Below are positions 46,261 to 56,552 of a stretch of DNA of 64,000 nt, one piece after another. The first letter of the stretch is position 1, and each line of letters begins with the position of its first letter. Under the pieces are notes generated by a model. That model saw nothing but the letters and a program-made list of their open reading frames with translations, searched no databases and was not told the origin of the DNA. Origin of the DNA: Ampullaceana balthica (lineage: Eukaryota > Mollusca > Gastropoda > Lymnaeidae). A program made the position numbers and the translations under genes. The DNA lies in the NCBI GenBank assembly GCA_944989445.1, contig CALYLW010000059.1, positions 992,001 to 1,056,000 of the forward strand, in the 5' to 3' direction.

Positions 46261-46605
46261 TTTGTTTATAAAAAATATCATATATTTATAAATAAAAAAT
46301 AAAAGCATATTAATTGGTAATGTTTTTGGGGTGTAAATAAGGAATATGATTTGTCTCATTTGGAGGGGAGGGGGACCTGTGACATCAATAACTTTCTTGT
46401 GGCCTTTGAAAAAAAGTATGTTGTATTTTTATAAATGTTTATTTATAGGTATTTATATATTTATATCATCTTATGCGCCTCTTTTATTACTGTTTAAATA
46501 AATTAGGCATGCAATGGTAAAAATATTCTCCACATTTATTTCGTTTCAATTACAATTATTTATTAATGTTAATTAATTTATAAAAATGATACATTACATT
46601 TGACG

Positions 46606-46990
46606 TAAGAAGCGTCCATAAATGATGTCACGCGATTTTGGCTGATTTTATACCCCCTCCCCCTCGTCACACGTCGTCACAAAAATTTAGACCCCTTCTT
46701 CAATATGACGTCACAAAGCTCTTCCCCCCCCCCTATTAAAAACCGTATTTTCTATTTGAAAATGTCAATGTTTCAAATCAATTCTTTGTAATTTAAATAT
46801 GTTTTTAGTGTAAAACTGTACTCTAATATCGTAACAGGCTTGAAGTCATGTAAAACGTCATTAAATAAAGTGTCTGTAATCATATATTAAAGTGGAACTT
46901 TTATTTAAAGTTGGGCGTTTTGTTGTGACGTCAAATGTGTGACTGCACTCTCCCCCCCCCCTTGTGCGTGACGTCATTTATGGACGGCCC
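46606..46990. mobile_element. GGGGCCGTCC-type MITE, short form
   Basis: About 385 bp. The right end ATTTATGGACGGCCC is well kept; the left end is eroded (AAGAAGCGTCCATAAATGA). Non-coding. It lacks the extra 1.2 kb present in the 14194 and 26130 copies and shows the uninterrupted form of the outer element at 13720. Contains several TGACGTCA octamers. Confidence 0.85.
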
Positions 46991-47400
46991 ATATAAGGGC
47001 GGAAAATTGGAGACCGCCCCGGGCGGCAAAAGTTCTAGCTACGCCACTGCATGGATGGTTCATCCCATATGATGACTCGGCGTTCTTAAGTTCGTGTGCT
47101 AAATTACTTCAATTTCGATGTTTCGTCAAGTGGGACCGGGAACTTGAACAGGCTGTGAGAGGTTTTGCCTCCGTCAAGTAATGTAGTAACAATTCCAGTT
47201 CCCGCGGGTCCATCGAGAAAGAACCGAGGTTTTTTCATATTTAACATTTTTAATAACTTTCCTAAATTCTTTAGAAGCTTTTTTTGCCACATTCTCAGCC
47301 TCAATGATATGTATATTATATTTTAAAGTTATGTGATAGCATGGGTTAAAATTAAGAGATGGTGCGCTCATCTATTTACATTGTTGTTATGGCGGAGCGA

Positions 47401-47754
47401 GGCGTATTTCCCGGATGAGTAATGAGAAAACCTCTAAGATTGGGTTTGCTCGCTTTGTAAGTTTGCATCAATAATAAAAAAATTAAAAAATTAATAAGAA
47501 TAAATCCTGAAATATGAATTATATACCGCATCAAAGTTTACTACAGCGAAGAAGTTTGAAGTATTCTCAAATATGGCTGAGGAGTCCGTCGTTAAAATCG
47601 TGATATGCCGTTTGTTTACAAACCGCCGGAAGCGTGTTCCGGGGCGGGCGTTGTATACTCACGAATAAAACAGCACAGTGCGTTAAAACTAAATTATTTG
47701 ACTGTTAAACGAGAATGCATTTACACACAACACATCAAGCACATCTGTTATTTC
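47401..47754. repeat. Helitron-associated repeat, second copy
   Basis: 47515-47725 repeats the 39985-40200 block (CTACAGCGAAGAAGTTTGAA, ATGGCTGAGGAGTCCG, CCGCCGGAAGCG). The first ~110 bp are unassigned. Confidence 0.7.
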
Positions 47755-48230
47755 ATGCTGTTAAGCTTCATTGAAGATTACGACTTCCATGATTTGAAAC
47801 CGTTAAAGCTTCAACTATTACAAATTTTCAGTTAAGTCGCCCATTGGTCCATGCATTATTACCACCACTTTATTAATGGTTGATTTTTTAGATATTAATA
47901 CTGCTTAAATGCTCAGAAAATTAAACAATGCGATTTAACTATTTAAAATGTGAATAACAAAGAACTATTTATTTCCCATGAAACATATTAAGTAAAGCTT
48001 GTTACTGGATAAAAGAAACGATTAAAGTTATATTATCAACAATTAATCGTATTTACAATTTATTGTGCACGTTTTAAGAATTCAAAGAAACGTTTTTTTT
48101 TATTAATGTCACGTCAGCACTATTTCCAGATCTAAATTTAAAAAAAAATCTTTCTAATTTAGTCTAAAACACATAAAAATATTACATCAAAATACAATCA
48201 ATCAACAATGAGAGTATAATCTTGAATTTT
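47755..48230. repeat. About 0.47-kb repeat (also 62240-62690)
   Basis: Shares long blocks with 62240-62690 in the same orientation, for example TCCATGCATTATTACCACCA versus ACATGCATTATTACCACCAA, and TACTGGATAAAAGAAACG versus ATTGGATAAAAGGAAAG. Non-coding. In both places it follows Helitron/Merlin debris. Confidence 0.85.
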
Positions 48231-48856
48231 CAATATTGTGGAGAATTAGGGAGGGGGGTGTTAGGTCACTTTAACCGTACTTCTTCAATATTGTTTACCC
48301 ACCATCTATCTTCCTTCTTGCCCGTCATTATTTTATCTCTCTCTGTATTTTTTTCTTCTCGTTTCAACTATTTTCTTACTCTCTAACGGACCAATCTTAA
48401 TTTTAAAAATACTTTACAATTTGAATAATCTTTAATCTACAATTAAAAATGTACTTGCTCGATGTATTGAATAAACAGTCTTACATAATATTAATATCCA
48501 TAAATAGTGAAAATCACATTACACTCTATTTATCCATTTAGAAGTGAATTCACAAATTCTAAAAACTTGAATTTTCACTGTCTCTAATCCACCGTAAAGA
48601 TGTTAACAACAATGTTTATCTCGTAAATATCCTGGCTGTGGTCTGCTCCTGTTACGAGGGTTGTTTATGTCTTAGTTATAATTGGTATTTACTCCTAAAG
48701 CACGATCTCGGTGTACAGTTTGTATGTCATCTATTCTTGCGATATTCTGGTTTCGTCGTAAACATTACCCTGACTAGTAATGTTCGGTACTCCTGGGACT
48801 CAGTTCCCCGACAGCTTCTGTCTGCCCCTCTACTGCTACGTCTGTCTGCAACTCCA
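48231..48856. other. Flank of the LTR element; possible interior of a second LTR element
   Basis: No coding sequence. Just before the LTR the sequence CTGCTACGTCTGTCT occurs, and it recurs directly after the other LTR at 54336, so it was part of the target region. See 54336-54577 for why this may be the leader of a related element. Confidence 0.4.
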
Positions 48857-49010
48857 TGTCGTGTTCTAGGGTATTGTTGACTCACAAGGCTTGAACTCAA
48901 TAAACCAGAACACCATTATACGAATCTATCATTTATTTGAAACAGGAATCCTCCAATACATAATAACAACACTGTCCTTTCATACACTACCAAAAACCGT
49001 CCCTCTAGCC

Positions 49011-50471
49011 CAGGGGTGTCCAAACTTTTTGCATGGCGGGCCAAATTCCTTGAAATAAAGACCCTCGCGGGCCGGATTAAAATTATATCAAAATGACATA
49101 AGTTGAGAAGTTTTTATAGCAAAATGTTAATGTGAAGGGTGAAACTGAGATCTTGAATGTAGTAAATAGGTGAAAACAGGTTTAATGCCACTGTTTTTGA
49201 TACATATACTATTACGTATGTGAGAGTCACTTATTCTCGTCCTCACACGATTCTTGTTAAAATTCATAACTTAAAAATATCTGCTCACACAAGTATGTCG
49301 AGCCAAACAAGCTGAGCATGAATCTCTCTTTATCCAGCTGTCGGTAAAAGTCGTTGAGTTAAAGCTGTTCACCAGTCATGGCAGGTGCACCATCAGTAAT
49401 AATTCCATATATTTTTTCCAAGGTAGTTTAATGTCATTGACAGCAGAACAAACAGAAGTAAATAAATCTTTTCCCTTTTTTTGGTCTTTAAGACTGAAGG
49501 TTAAGTAATTCTTCACTCACACTCATGTCATCATTAACTCCTCTAAAAAAATAAGAAGTTGCGCAGTGTCAGATGCATCAGTGCTTTCATCAGACTATCG
49601 AAAAAAAGTCAATTTTTTTCTGCTTTTGCCTCTATTTGTCTCCTAATGTCAGATGAGACTTCTTCAATTCTGCGAGCCACAGTGTTGCGTGACAGGCAAA
49701 CATTGGCAAACTCCTGTATTTTTATTTTTTATTTTTAAAATTGTATTTTTCTATAACTTGTTTGTTTTTTCCCGATCTTAGCAGTTTCGTTATTTACAAA
49801 ATTTATAGATCTTAACATTTTTTTTTGAAAAAATTAGATAAAAACTGAATTACGGGTCTTTTAATTATTTTTTTTTAATTGTAGGACTTTGGAGATTAAA
49901 TAAGACAATGCTATCACAACTTTAAATCGATTTTCAAGACTTTATAAATAATTAAATATTTTGTTCATAAATTCAAATTCAATCATTAAAATAATGAGAC
50001 GCAATTTATTAAGATAGAAATCATTATATTTCATTAATAATTGCAGCGTTATGGAAAAAAGATGTTTATTTTGTACTACGGACCTTAAAATAAACAAAAT
50101 GTGTTGAATATAAAAAAAGCCGAAAATTTTGTTTAAAAAATTCTGATAAAAAAAAACTATTTAAAATTTGTAAGTTCACCGACGCATTATTCGTTTCCAC
50201 TTCCGAGTCGACGAAAAAATAAAATAAAATGACGTCATTTACTTTTACGGTAGACTGTATTTCCACGTTGTTTAAAAAAAAATAATCAAAGACTTTCGGC
50301 ATCATTTGTCATAATCGAAACAGTACAAAATTTCTACTTTTCTAATATAAATATACTATCTTTACAGAAATAATACGTCAGTTAGTTAATTATTTCAGAT
50401 GAGGCCGCGGGCCAGTTAAAATGGCTTCGCGGGCCGGTTTTGGCCCGCGGGCCAGACTTTGGACATCCCTG
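49011..50471 (-). mobile_element. Charlie-type hAT element in the 3' LTR
   Basis: Ends CAGGGGTGTCCAAACTTTTT and AGTCTGGC...complement (CAGACTTTGGACATCCCTG), with GGCCCGCGGGCC-type inner repeats. Octamer ctctagcc on both sides (49003-49010 and 50472-50479), and the intact LTR at 54014 holds it once. The interior has a deleted transposase on the minus strand (about 49690-49370). Confidence 0.95.
49370..49690 (-). pseudogene. hAT transposase fragment (SCAND3/GTF2IRD2-like)
   Basis: The minus strand reads VARRIEEVSSDIRRQIEAKA, then with shifts DASDTAQLLIF and GVNDDMSVSEELL, and SVCSAVNDIKLPWKKIYGII followed by TDGAPAMTGEQL. This is the catalytic core around the second aspartate (TDGAPAMxG) of Charlie-type transposases. 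Frames are broken and both the N-terminus and dimerisation block are nearly gone. Confidence 0.75.
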
Positions 50472-50617
50472 CTCTAGCCTATCTTCTATTGACGTCATCC
50501 TCCCCACACTACGTCACACCAAAGCATGTGTCAACAATAGTGCGCACTGGCGCAACATTCTAACATTAACATTCCCAAGGCGGGAAAACCCCATTATACT
50601 ATAACATTTCCCTGACA

Positions 50618-50640
50618 TATCCCACCCCTCTTCACTTTAG
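50618..50640 (-). promoter_or_regulatory. Polypurine tract of the LTR element
   Basis: In the sense (minus) direction AGTGAAGAGGGGTGGGATA runs directly into the TGTCAGGG start of the 3' LTR. It would prime plus-strand DNA synthesis. Confidence 0.8.
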
Positions 50641-50800
50641 ATTTAGCTCACGGAGTTAAATCTATACCCTGAAATTTATAGCAATTCAAAAATACATTCC
50701 AAAAAAAACATAAATAGTGACGTAGTGACGTTAAAACTTATCACAACAATCTCAAGCATATTCATAATCATAAATCGTCACTTCATAACCAATATTATAA

Positions 50801-52589
50801 TCATAAAAACTGCGTGTTTGCCTCGGTGTCTTTTTGGAGGTCATACGCGTACTCAGTGTTCATCATATCAAAACAATGCTCCGCTGAGCGATTGTCATTG
50901 TCTTGTGTGGACCCGCTGCCGCGGTTCTCAAGAATTTCCTTATTTAGGGCTATCCCCTTTTCTGCACCACGTTGAATCTCACTTTTATTTGGGTCACCTT
51001 GTCTATTTTCAAATAAAATTTCCTTCTCTATTAGAATTTCTTTTAAGATCAACATTTCATCATCTTTCGCTTCTAATTTCCGACTTAAATCATAATTTAT
51101 TTCTTCTTTTTCTTTAACAATTCTCCACATTTCAGTAATATCGTCTTCTTTAATTGTAACGCTTCGGTTTAGCTCACCACTCTCCTCTTCTTTCTGAGTC
51201 AATATTTTTTTCATTTCTCTGTTTTCTCTGTCTTTTTCTTTTATTTCCCCCTGCAATTTTCTCAATAGCTCATCTTTTTTTAATTTCAGATTTTTTCAGT
51301 TCTATGTTCTGATTTGCGTTGCTTATGTTTCTATCCCTCTCTGTCAATATTCCATCTTTAACCTTGAGTATTTCTAGTAATCTAGACAACGCTTTCTCCA
51401 TTGCGTCAATTTTAATTTTCAATTTATTGTACCCAACTTCAGTTTCGTTTAATTTTACATTGTACTCGCTCTTTAATTTTTCTAATATCTCATTTTTGTC
51501 GTTTAGTTCTCTTTCTACATTTCCCAATAATTCATCCTTTTCAACCGACTGACTGTCTAGTTCGGCAATTTTCCTTTTTAAATTGCCCGACTCAATTTCA
51601 TTTTTGTCTAGTTCAGTTTTATGTTCCTTGCTTTCCCTTTCCAGTTCTGTTAACCTATTTTGAACACTACCCAATGTTGCGTGTAATTCAGTTAATGTAC
51701 CTTTGTTTTCCTGTGGTTCATTTTTTTCAACGGCAGTTCCTTTTCTACCCCCGTAACGAAGTTTTGACAGTCTTCGCAGCAGTGGTTTAACCCTTCTACT
51801 ACTTTTTTACTTTTATCGTCAATGATCTTAAGACCATTTCTTTCTTTTTCAGTCCGTTCAAATTCTTCACTTTTCTTTATATATTCTACAACTTTCTTTG
51901 TAGCTTCTACAAATTTCTTTTTAGGTTCTACTTTTAGTTCTCTTCTTCCTTTATTTTTTTTTCCTGGTCTTAGGAGTTTTTTCAGGAATCTCACTAACTA
52001 TATTACTCTTGTACTTGTGAACTCCCTGGATCATATTTTCCTTTTTATAAGTAATGCTATAAACCGGCTTTTTTGGGTTGTCGTATCTATAATACGTAAA
52101 ACAGCCCGCTGACGAATCCGCCACCCTATAAACTTCTTTTGATAAATACGGATCCTCGCAATAGATGCTGGCTTCCCCATACAATTCTTCTTGCCAGTTA
52201 CTATTGTCACCATCATAGTCCCTAATCTCATCTCTAGCCTTTTCCCGTCTTTCTACCTCTAAATCTGCTTGTAACTGAGCTACTCTTAGTTCAATATCAC
52301 GTTGTCTCTGTCTCTCTTCATCTTTTTCCCGTTGCTGTCTCATTCTCTCAATTTCTTCCTGCCACCGTCTCATATTATCTTCATGTTGTCTCCGTTTCTC
52401 TTCTGCCCTTATTCTCTTTTCTTCTCGTTCGTCTTCTGCCTTTCTTATTTGTTCGGCTTCCAATTTTTGCCATTGCTCTAATACAAATTTATCTTATTCC
52501 TGTCCCTCTAACTTTCGGTGTTGTTTTCCCATCGTCCTCAGCTCCGCCATTATTTCATCAATCTCTTTTATTTTACTTCTAGTTTCCAT
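50801..52589 (-). pseudogene. Coiled-coil protein of the LTR element (gag position)
   Basis: The frame starts with METRSKIKEIDEIMAELRTM at 52589 and meets an in-frame TAA after GQE (about 52495), then continues in frame into KLEAEQIRKAEDEREEKRIR, a long E/K/R-rich helix with heptad-like spacing, followed by a more globular part (YGEASIYCEDPYLSKEVYRV, SAGCFTYYRYDNPKKP) ending at 51951. Three further frames follow (51692-51994, CCEDCQNFV; 51270-51674; 50801-51265), each a charged coiled coil such as LERESKEHKTELDKNEIESG. The successive frames with only small gaps suggest one original ORF of about 590 codons broken by one stop and about three indels. No Gag zinc knuckle and no Pol motif is visible. 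Family not recognised. Confidence 0.7.
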
Positions 52590-53059
52590 ATTTTTTATTT
52601 ATTATTCTATATAATTTTTTTTTAAAATAAATATTTATTCTCTTGATTTTTAAAAAATATTTTTTAAAAAATTATTTTTTTCTGCAAGCAGAAAAGATAA
52701 TTATTTCAACACTTTATACAATTATTTTTTCAATATAAAAAATAACTACTTACGTAACTTGCCTGATCTAATGAATAATCACCATCTAAGTGTCCATAAG
52801 ATTTTTAAAAATACACAATCACAATGTCACTGCTCTCAAGAATTGTTAATATCAAACACTGCTAATCATTCCACAATGTCTGATCTTCGATGTCTGGTCA
52901 GCAACCCATTAAGTACGTTTACAGTCCTGCACAATGAATTGTTCTCTGCGTGGTACGATGTTCTGGTTGTCGTTGTCGATCTTTTAACAGATACCAGATC
53001 TGAAGGCGAGTACACAGTTCACGACTCACTGGATGATGATAGTCCAGTTGATGGACAAG
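52590..53059. other. Leader sequence of the LTR element, non-coding
   Basis: AT-rich next to the coding region, then mixed composition. No supported gene. Confidence 0.5.
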
Positions 53060-53830
53060 AATGGGCCCCGACAGCACAGGCCTACGTTGTGATGAACAAC
53101 AGGAAAAGTAAATCGACAGCACACTGGACGTGAACAGCACAGGCCCACGTCACGATGATCAACGGGAACAGCAGGCCAACAGCACACGGGACGTGAACAG
53201 CACAGGCCCACGTCGCGATGATCAACGGGAACAGCAACCCGACAGCACACGGGATGTGACAGCACATGCCTACGTTGTGATGATCAATGGGAACAGCAAC
53301 CCGACAGCACACGGGATGTGACAGCACATGCCTACGTTGTGATGATCAATGGGAACAGAAAACCGACAGCACACGGAATGTGAACAGCACAGGACCACGT
53401 CGCGATGATCAACGGGAACAGCAACCCGACAGCACACGGGATGTGACAGCACATGCCTACGTTGTGATGATCAATGGGAACAGCAACCCGACAGCACACG
53501 GGATGTGACAGCACATGCCTACGTTGTGATGATCAACGGGAACAGCAACCCGACAGCACACGGGATGTGACAGCACAGGCCTACGTTGTGATGATCAACG
53601 GGAACAGCAACCCGACAGCACATGGGATGTGACAGCACAGGCCTAGTTGTGATGATCAACGGGAACAGCAACCCGACAGCACACGGGATGTGACTAGGCA
53701 GGGCCTACGTTGTGATGAGCAACGGGAACAGGAAATCGACAGCCCACTGGACGTGAACAGCACAGGACCACGTCGCGATTATCAACGGAACAGCAACCCG
53801 ACAGCACACTGGTCATCGAGCAAGGTAGAG
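53060..53830. repeat. 62-bp minisatellite in the LTR-element leader
   Basis: About a dozen copies of a 62-bp unit with GATGATCAACGGGAACAGCA, ACCCGACAGCACACGGGATG and TGACAGCACATGCCTACGTT. Some units carry ACGTGAACAGCACAGGCCCA instead, giving a 60-64-bp range. Because 62 is not a multiple of three, apparent ORFs on both strands just cycle through the frames; I treat none as genes. Confidence 0.95.
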
Positions 53831-53993
53831 CGCATTATACAACAGCATTTATTTGAAATAAGAGACCATCATACACACCTCACTCATCAAAACGTGTTGT
53901 CTCTTAATACACTGACTTTCTTTGAGTCCCTCTGTTCTGGATGTGTGATGTTGACTCTGAACTTGAGTTCCTTGTTACCTCGGTCAACAAATT

Positions 53994-54013
53994 ATCCCGA
54001 ACGTAGCCCCCAA
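53994..54013 (-). promoter_or_regulatory. tRNA-Pro-type primer-binding site
   Basis: Directly after the 5' LTR in the sense direction is TTGGGGGCTACGTTCGGGAT. The tRNA-Pro primer site of many LTR elements is TGGGGGCTCGTCCGGGAT; this copy differs by one inserted base and one substitution. Confidence 0.85.
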
Positions 54014-54330
54014 TGTCGAGTTCTAAGGTATTGTTGACTCACAAGGCTTGCACTCAATAAACCAGAACACCATTATATGAATCTATCATTTATTTGAAAC
54101 AGGAATCCTCCAATACATAACAACAACACTGTCCCTTCATACACTACCAAAAACCGTCCCTTCATACACTACCAAAAACCGTCCCTCTAGCCTATCTTCT
54201 ATTTACGTCGTCCTCCCCACACTACGTCACACTAAAACATGTGTCAACAATAGTGCGCACCGGCGCAACATTCTAACATTAACATTCCCAATGCGGGAAA
54301 ACCCCATTATACTATAACATTTCCCTGACA
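54014..54330 (-). repeat. 5' LTR (317 bp)
   Basis: TGTCGAGTTCTAAGG...TTTCCCTGACA, uninterrupted. Contains AATAAA-like and TATA-like strings and a 28-bp duplication with AAAACCGTCCCTTCATACAC that is absent from the other LTR. Confidence 0.92.
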
Positions 54331-54335
54331 CTCCA

Positions 54336-54845
54336 CTGCTACGTCTGTCTAGCAGTGTTCGTAATAAATATTAACTGGTTCTGATACGAGGCGTAAGCCC
54401 TATGCCCTAGGCATCTGGTGATGGTCTGGTTATCGATGCTTTGCTCTCCGGCGAAACGGACAGTTCTGTAACACACCACTACGCTGATGTGTTTTCGTTG
54501 TTTCTCTTGACGTGGTTCTTGTACTTACTGGCGGTGCTTGGCAATTCTTAGACTATTTTGATAGACGAGCCCCCAATGTCAAGTCTCATAGTTAAGGGAT
54601 TTAGCCTTGCTCTCCCGCTTGCATACAGTACACAGAAACTGACACGAGAATATAGAACTTCAATGTTCATTCCGCTGTACACAAACTGACTGTTCCTCCT
54701 AGAACAGCAAATATATCTTTATACACTGCTGTACAACAACGGTAGTCTACCCAACAGTCTCTCTGACTGGCTATCTCATGTACATCATACGATTAGGCTC
54801 TAACACAACTCAGTACACAATCTCAACATCTATATCATACGGTCG
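54336..54845 (-). mobile_element. Second tRNA-Pro LTR element, 5' LTR and leader fragment
   Basis: In the minus direction a sequence ending ACTATGAGACTTGACA (54593-54578) is followed at once by TTGGGGGCTCGTCTATC, whose first 13 bases after T match the tRNA-Pro primer site exactly. So 54578 to about 54845 looks like an LTR and 54577-54336 its leader, into which the first LTR element inserted. The outer LTR boundary and a partner LTR were not found. Confidence 0.5.
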
Positions 54846-56552
54846 TTAACTTGCTTACTTGCTTCCATTCTTTTCTACCTCGCTTCCTTCAACACCTTGT
54901 CAAGCTTTTGTGCGACACACAATAATCTGGTGCGCACTATTATGTGCAACATTAATACCAGTGATTGGCCATTCCCTGACCATAATCATGAATTATCAAT
55001 ATTGTGGAGAATTAGGGGCGGGGGTAGGTCAATTTGCATTCAAAGTATGACCTCTAGATCCATAAATAAAATAAAAGTCCAAGTCACTGGCTCACTGGAT
55101 TGATGTGGAACGCTAAGGAACGATGTACAACAGTCTATAGCAGCTAAAAAATCGTGTGGTGATTAGCACTGCAAAAAAAAATTATATGACGTCATTGTTT
55201 GATCTTATATTTTAATAAAGGTGTGCACCGGCTGGTGCGCAAAATGCACCGTGTGGTGCGCAAAATAATTTTAAATTGAAGACTCGCAGTAAAAAAAATA
55301 TATGACGTCAATGTTTTAGCTCATATTTTAATTTTGGAAAAGGGAACAATGTAAAAAGGGAATTGAGGATTGTTAATTATTAAAATAATTTGTGTACATT
55401 CCAGGAAGTTTAATATTTCGTATTTATCAAACAATGACAAGTTAGTTGGGCTTTTAAAAAAAGTGGGCGCCGTGGGCGCCCCGGCGCCCCAGCCCAATCT
55501 AGTTTATAAATATAACCTCAAATATTGGCATCACTTTAATATTTTACGTCGAGAAACACGCTCTGTTAATCTCGACACTATAATATTCATTATTTTATGT
55601 CCAAATTTTCAACCAAAATTGTATTGATCGTGAGTTGGATCAGGAATTTGACACTGCAGTATGGGGTCGTGCGCGTCCAGCAAAAAAATAATAATTTTGA
55701 GAGTGGCTACACTCCCACCGTTCGCTTGGAATTTTATTGCGTGATTTTTATTGTTTATCTTGACAACAGCTTTAAAACTTTTTCTTGTTCCTTTTCATCC
55801 ATTGTACTGTTAAGTTTTTGAAGCTCCCTCCCCCCCCACCCCCCGCCCCCAATTCTTATTTTGCTCCAATGACTCAGCTGATTAAAAGCTTCTGACTTAT
55901 CCTTTATCAGTTTTCTTTTCCTTAGCGTATTTGGTTTTTAAAAGGTATACAATGTGTACTAGACAGAAGGTCTTTTTGACTGCTTCACCAAACACATCAA
56001 CTTGTGATTCGTGATTCATTAGTATTTAAATTGTCATCAAAATCAGTGTAAATTATGCTTTTATTTACCATAATATTTTCTTTTTATCCCGAATTTATGT
56101 CAGCACACTGGCTTACAGACACTATATTGCCCTTACTTTGTCTTGTAGAGCACACATCGAACAGGAATAGTAGCCGGTAATAGAAATTCCATGAAGAGTT
56201 TTGTCCATTAGATGTAGCTTGACTGTAACGGCTTATGTTGTTTTTAAACGCTTGGTCTCTCAAGCCTTTGTCATTTTATTTTTTATAATTTTGGCTGAAA
56301 ATAAGAAAATTGTTGCATATTCTAAAAATTTTTTTTATTCGTTTTGAACATTATACATAATAAAAATTCTGAAACTGAGTGAAACCACATTTTTTTCAAT
56401 TGTGTCGTTGATAAAAAGATGAATAAATAATTATTCTGACGGAAGTTATCGCAATCGCTTCATTTCTTCGGACGCTGGTAAATTGCAGAACTTTTTTTTT
56501 GAAATTTCGAAACGTCAAGATCTTCTAAGTGAATTCCTTCGAGTGATCTTTC
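54846..56552. other. No intact gene; repeat debris
   Basis: Contains a direct repeat of 48216-48268 at 54982-55030 (TCAATATTGTGGAGAATTAG), a TGGTGCGCAAAATgc doublet near 55220-55260, a GGGCGCC-rich patch near 55466, and at 55550-55640 a match to the Helitron leader block of 40215-40290. Short frames are not supported. Confidence 0.45.

Larger units (their letters stand above)
44511..47049 (+). mobile_element. hAT DNA transposon (2.5 kb), perfect 8-bp duplication
   Basis: Ends CAGTGGCGTAGCTAGGGGTG and AGCTACGCCACTG with an inner inverted GACCGCCCCGGGCGG pair. The octamer catggatg occurs at 44503-44510 and 47050-47057. Carries a broken transposase on the + strand and two inserted MITEs. Confidence 0.95.
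44176..47400 (-). pseudogene. Helitron Pif1-like helicase (copy E), split by a hAT
   Basis: The minus strand from about 47400 gives a helical stretch (ENVAKKASKEFRKVIKNV) and FFLDGPAGTG, the Walker A motif; the expected lysine is replaced (GTGIV rather than GTGKT). It continues to ...SSYGMNHP at 47058. The hAT (44511-47049) interrupts here. The gene resumes at 44502 with MALRDGVNAVDKLFKELM and LLGGAVLLFFSVKT (GGxxVLLGGDFRQ region, degraded), and decays by 44176. Missing the catalytic lysine and with frameshifts, it is inactive. Confidence 0.8.
48857..50617 (-). repeat. 3' LTR, interrupted by a hAT
   Basis: Without the hAT (49011-50471 plus one 8-bp duplication) the LTR is about 290 bp. It matches 54014-54330 apart from a few substitutions and lacks a 28-bp internal duplication seen there. 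Confidence 0.92.
48857..54330 (-). mobile_element. Non-autonomous LTR retrotransposon with coiled-coil ORF
   Basis: Two LTRs starting TGTCG and ending CCTGACA flank a 3.4-kb interior, and CTCCA lies outside both (48852-48856 and 54331-54335), a 5-bp duplication. Orientation is minus: the tRNA-Pro-type primer site abuts the right LTR and a polypurine tract abuts the left one. Order in the sense direction is 5' LTR, primer site, 62-bp minisatellite, coiled-coil coding region, polypurine tract, 3' LTR. I see no protease, reverse transcriptase, RNase H or integrase motif, so mobility would depend on a related autonomous element. Confidence 0.9.

Noticed and set aside
51319..52112. Serine/phenylalanine-rich plus-strand ORFs
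   Set aside because: Antisense to the E/K-rich coiled-coil coding region, which explains their composition.
53026..53508. Overlapping ORFs on both strands with CAVHVPCAVG- or GNSNPTAHG-like repeats
   Set aside because: They are generated by the 62-bp minisatellite, where every frame is open over three units. No independent support.
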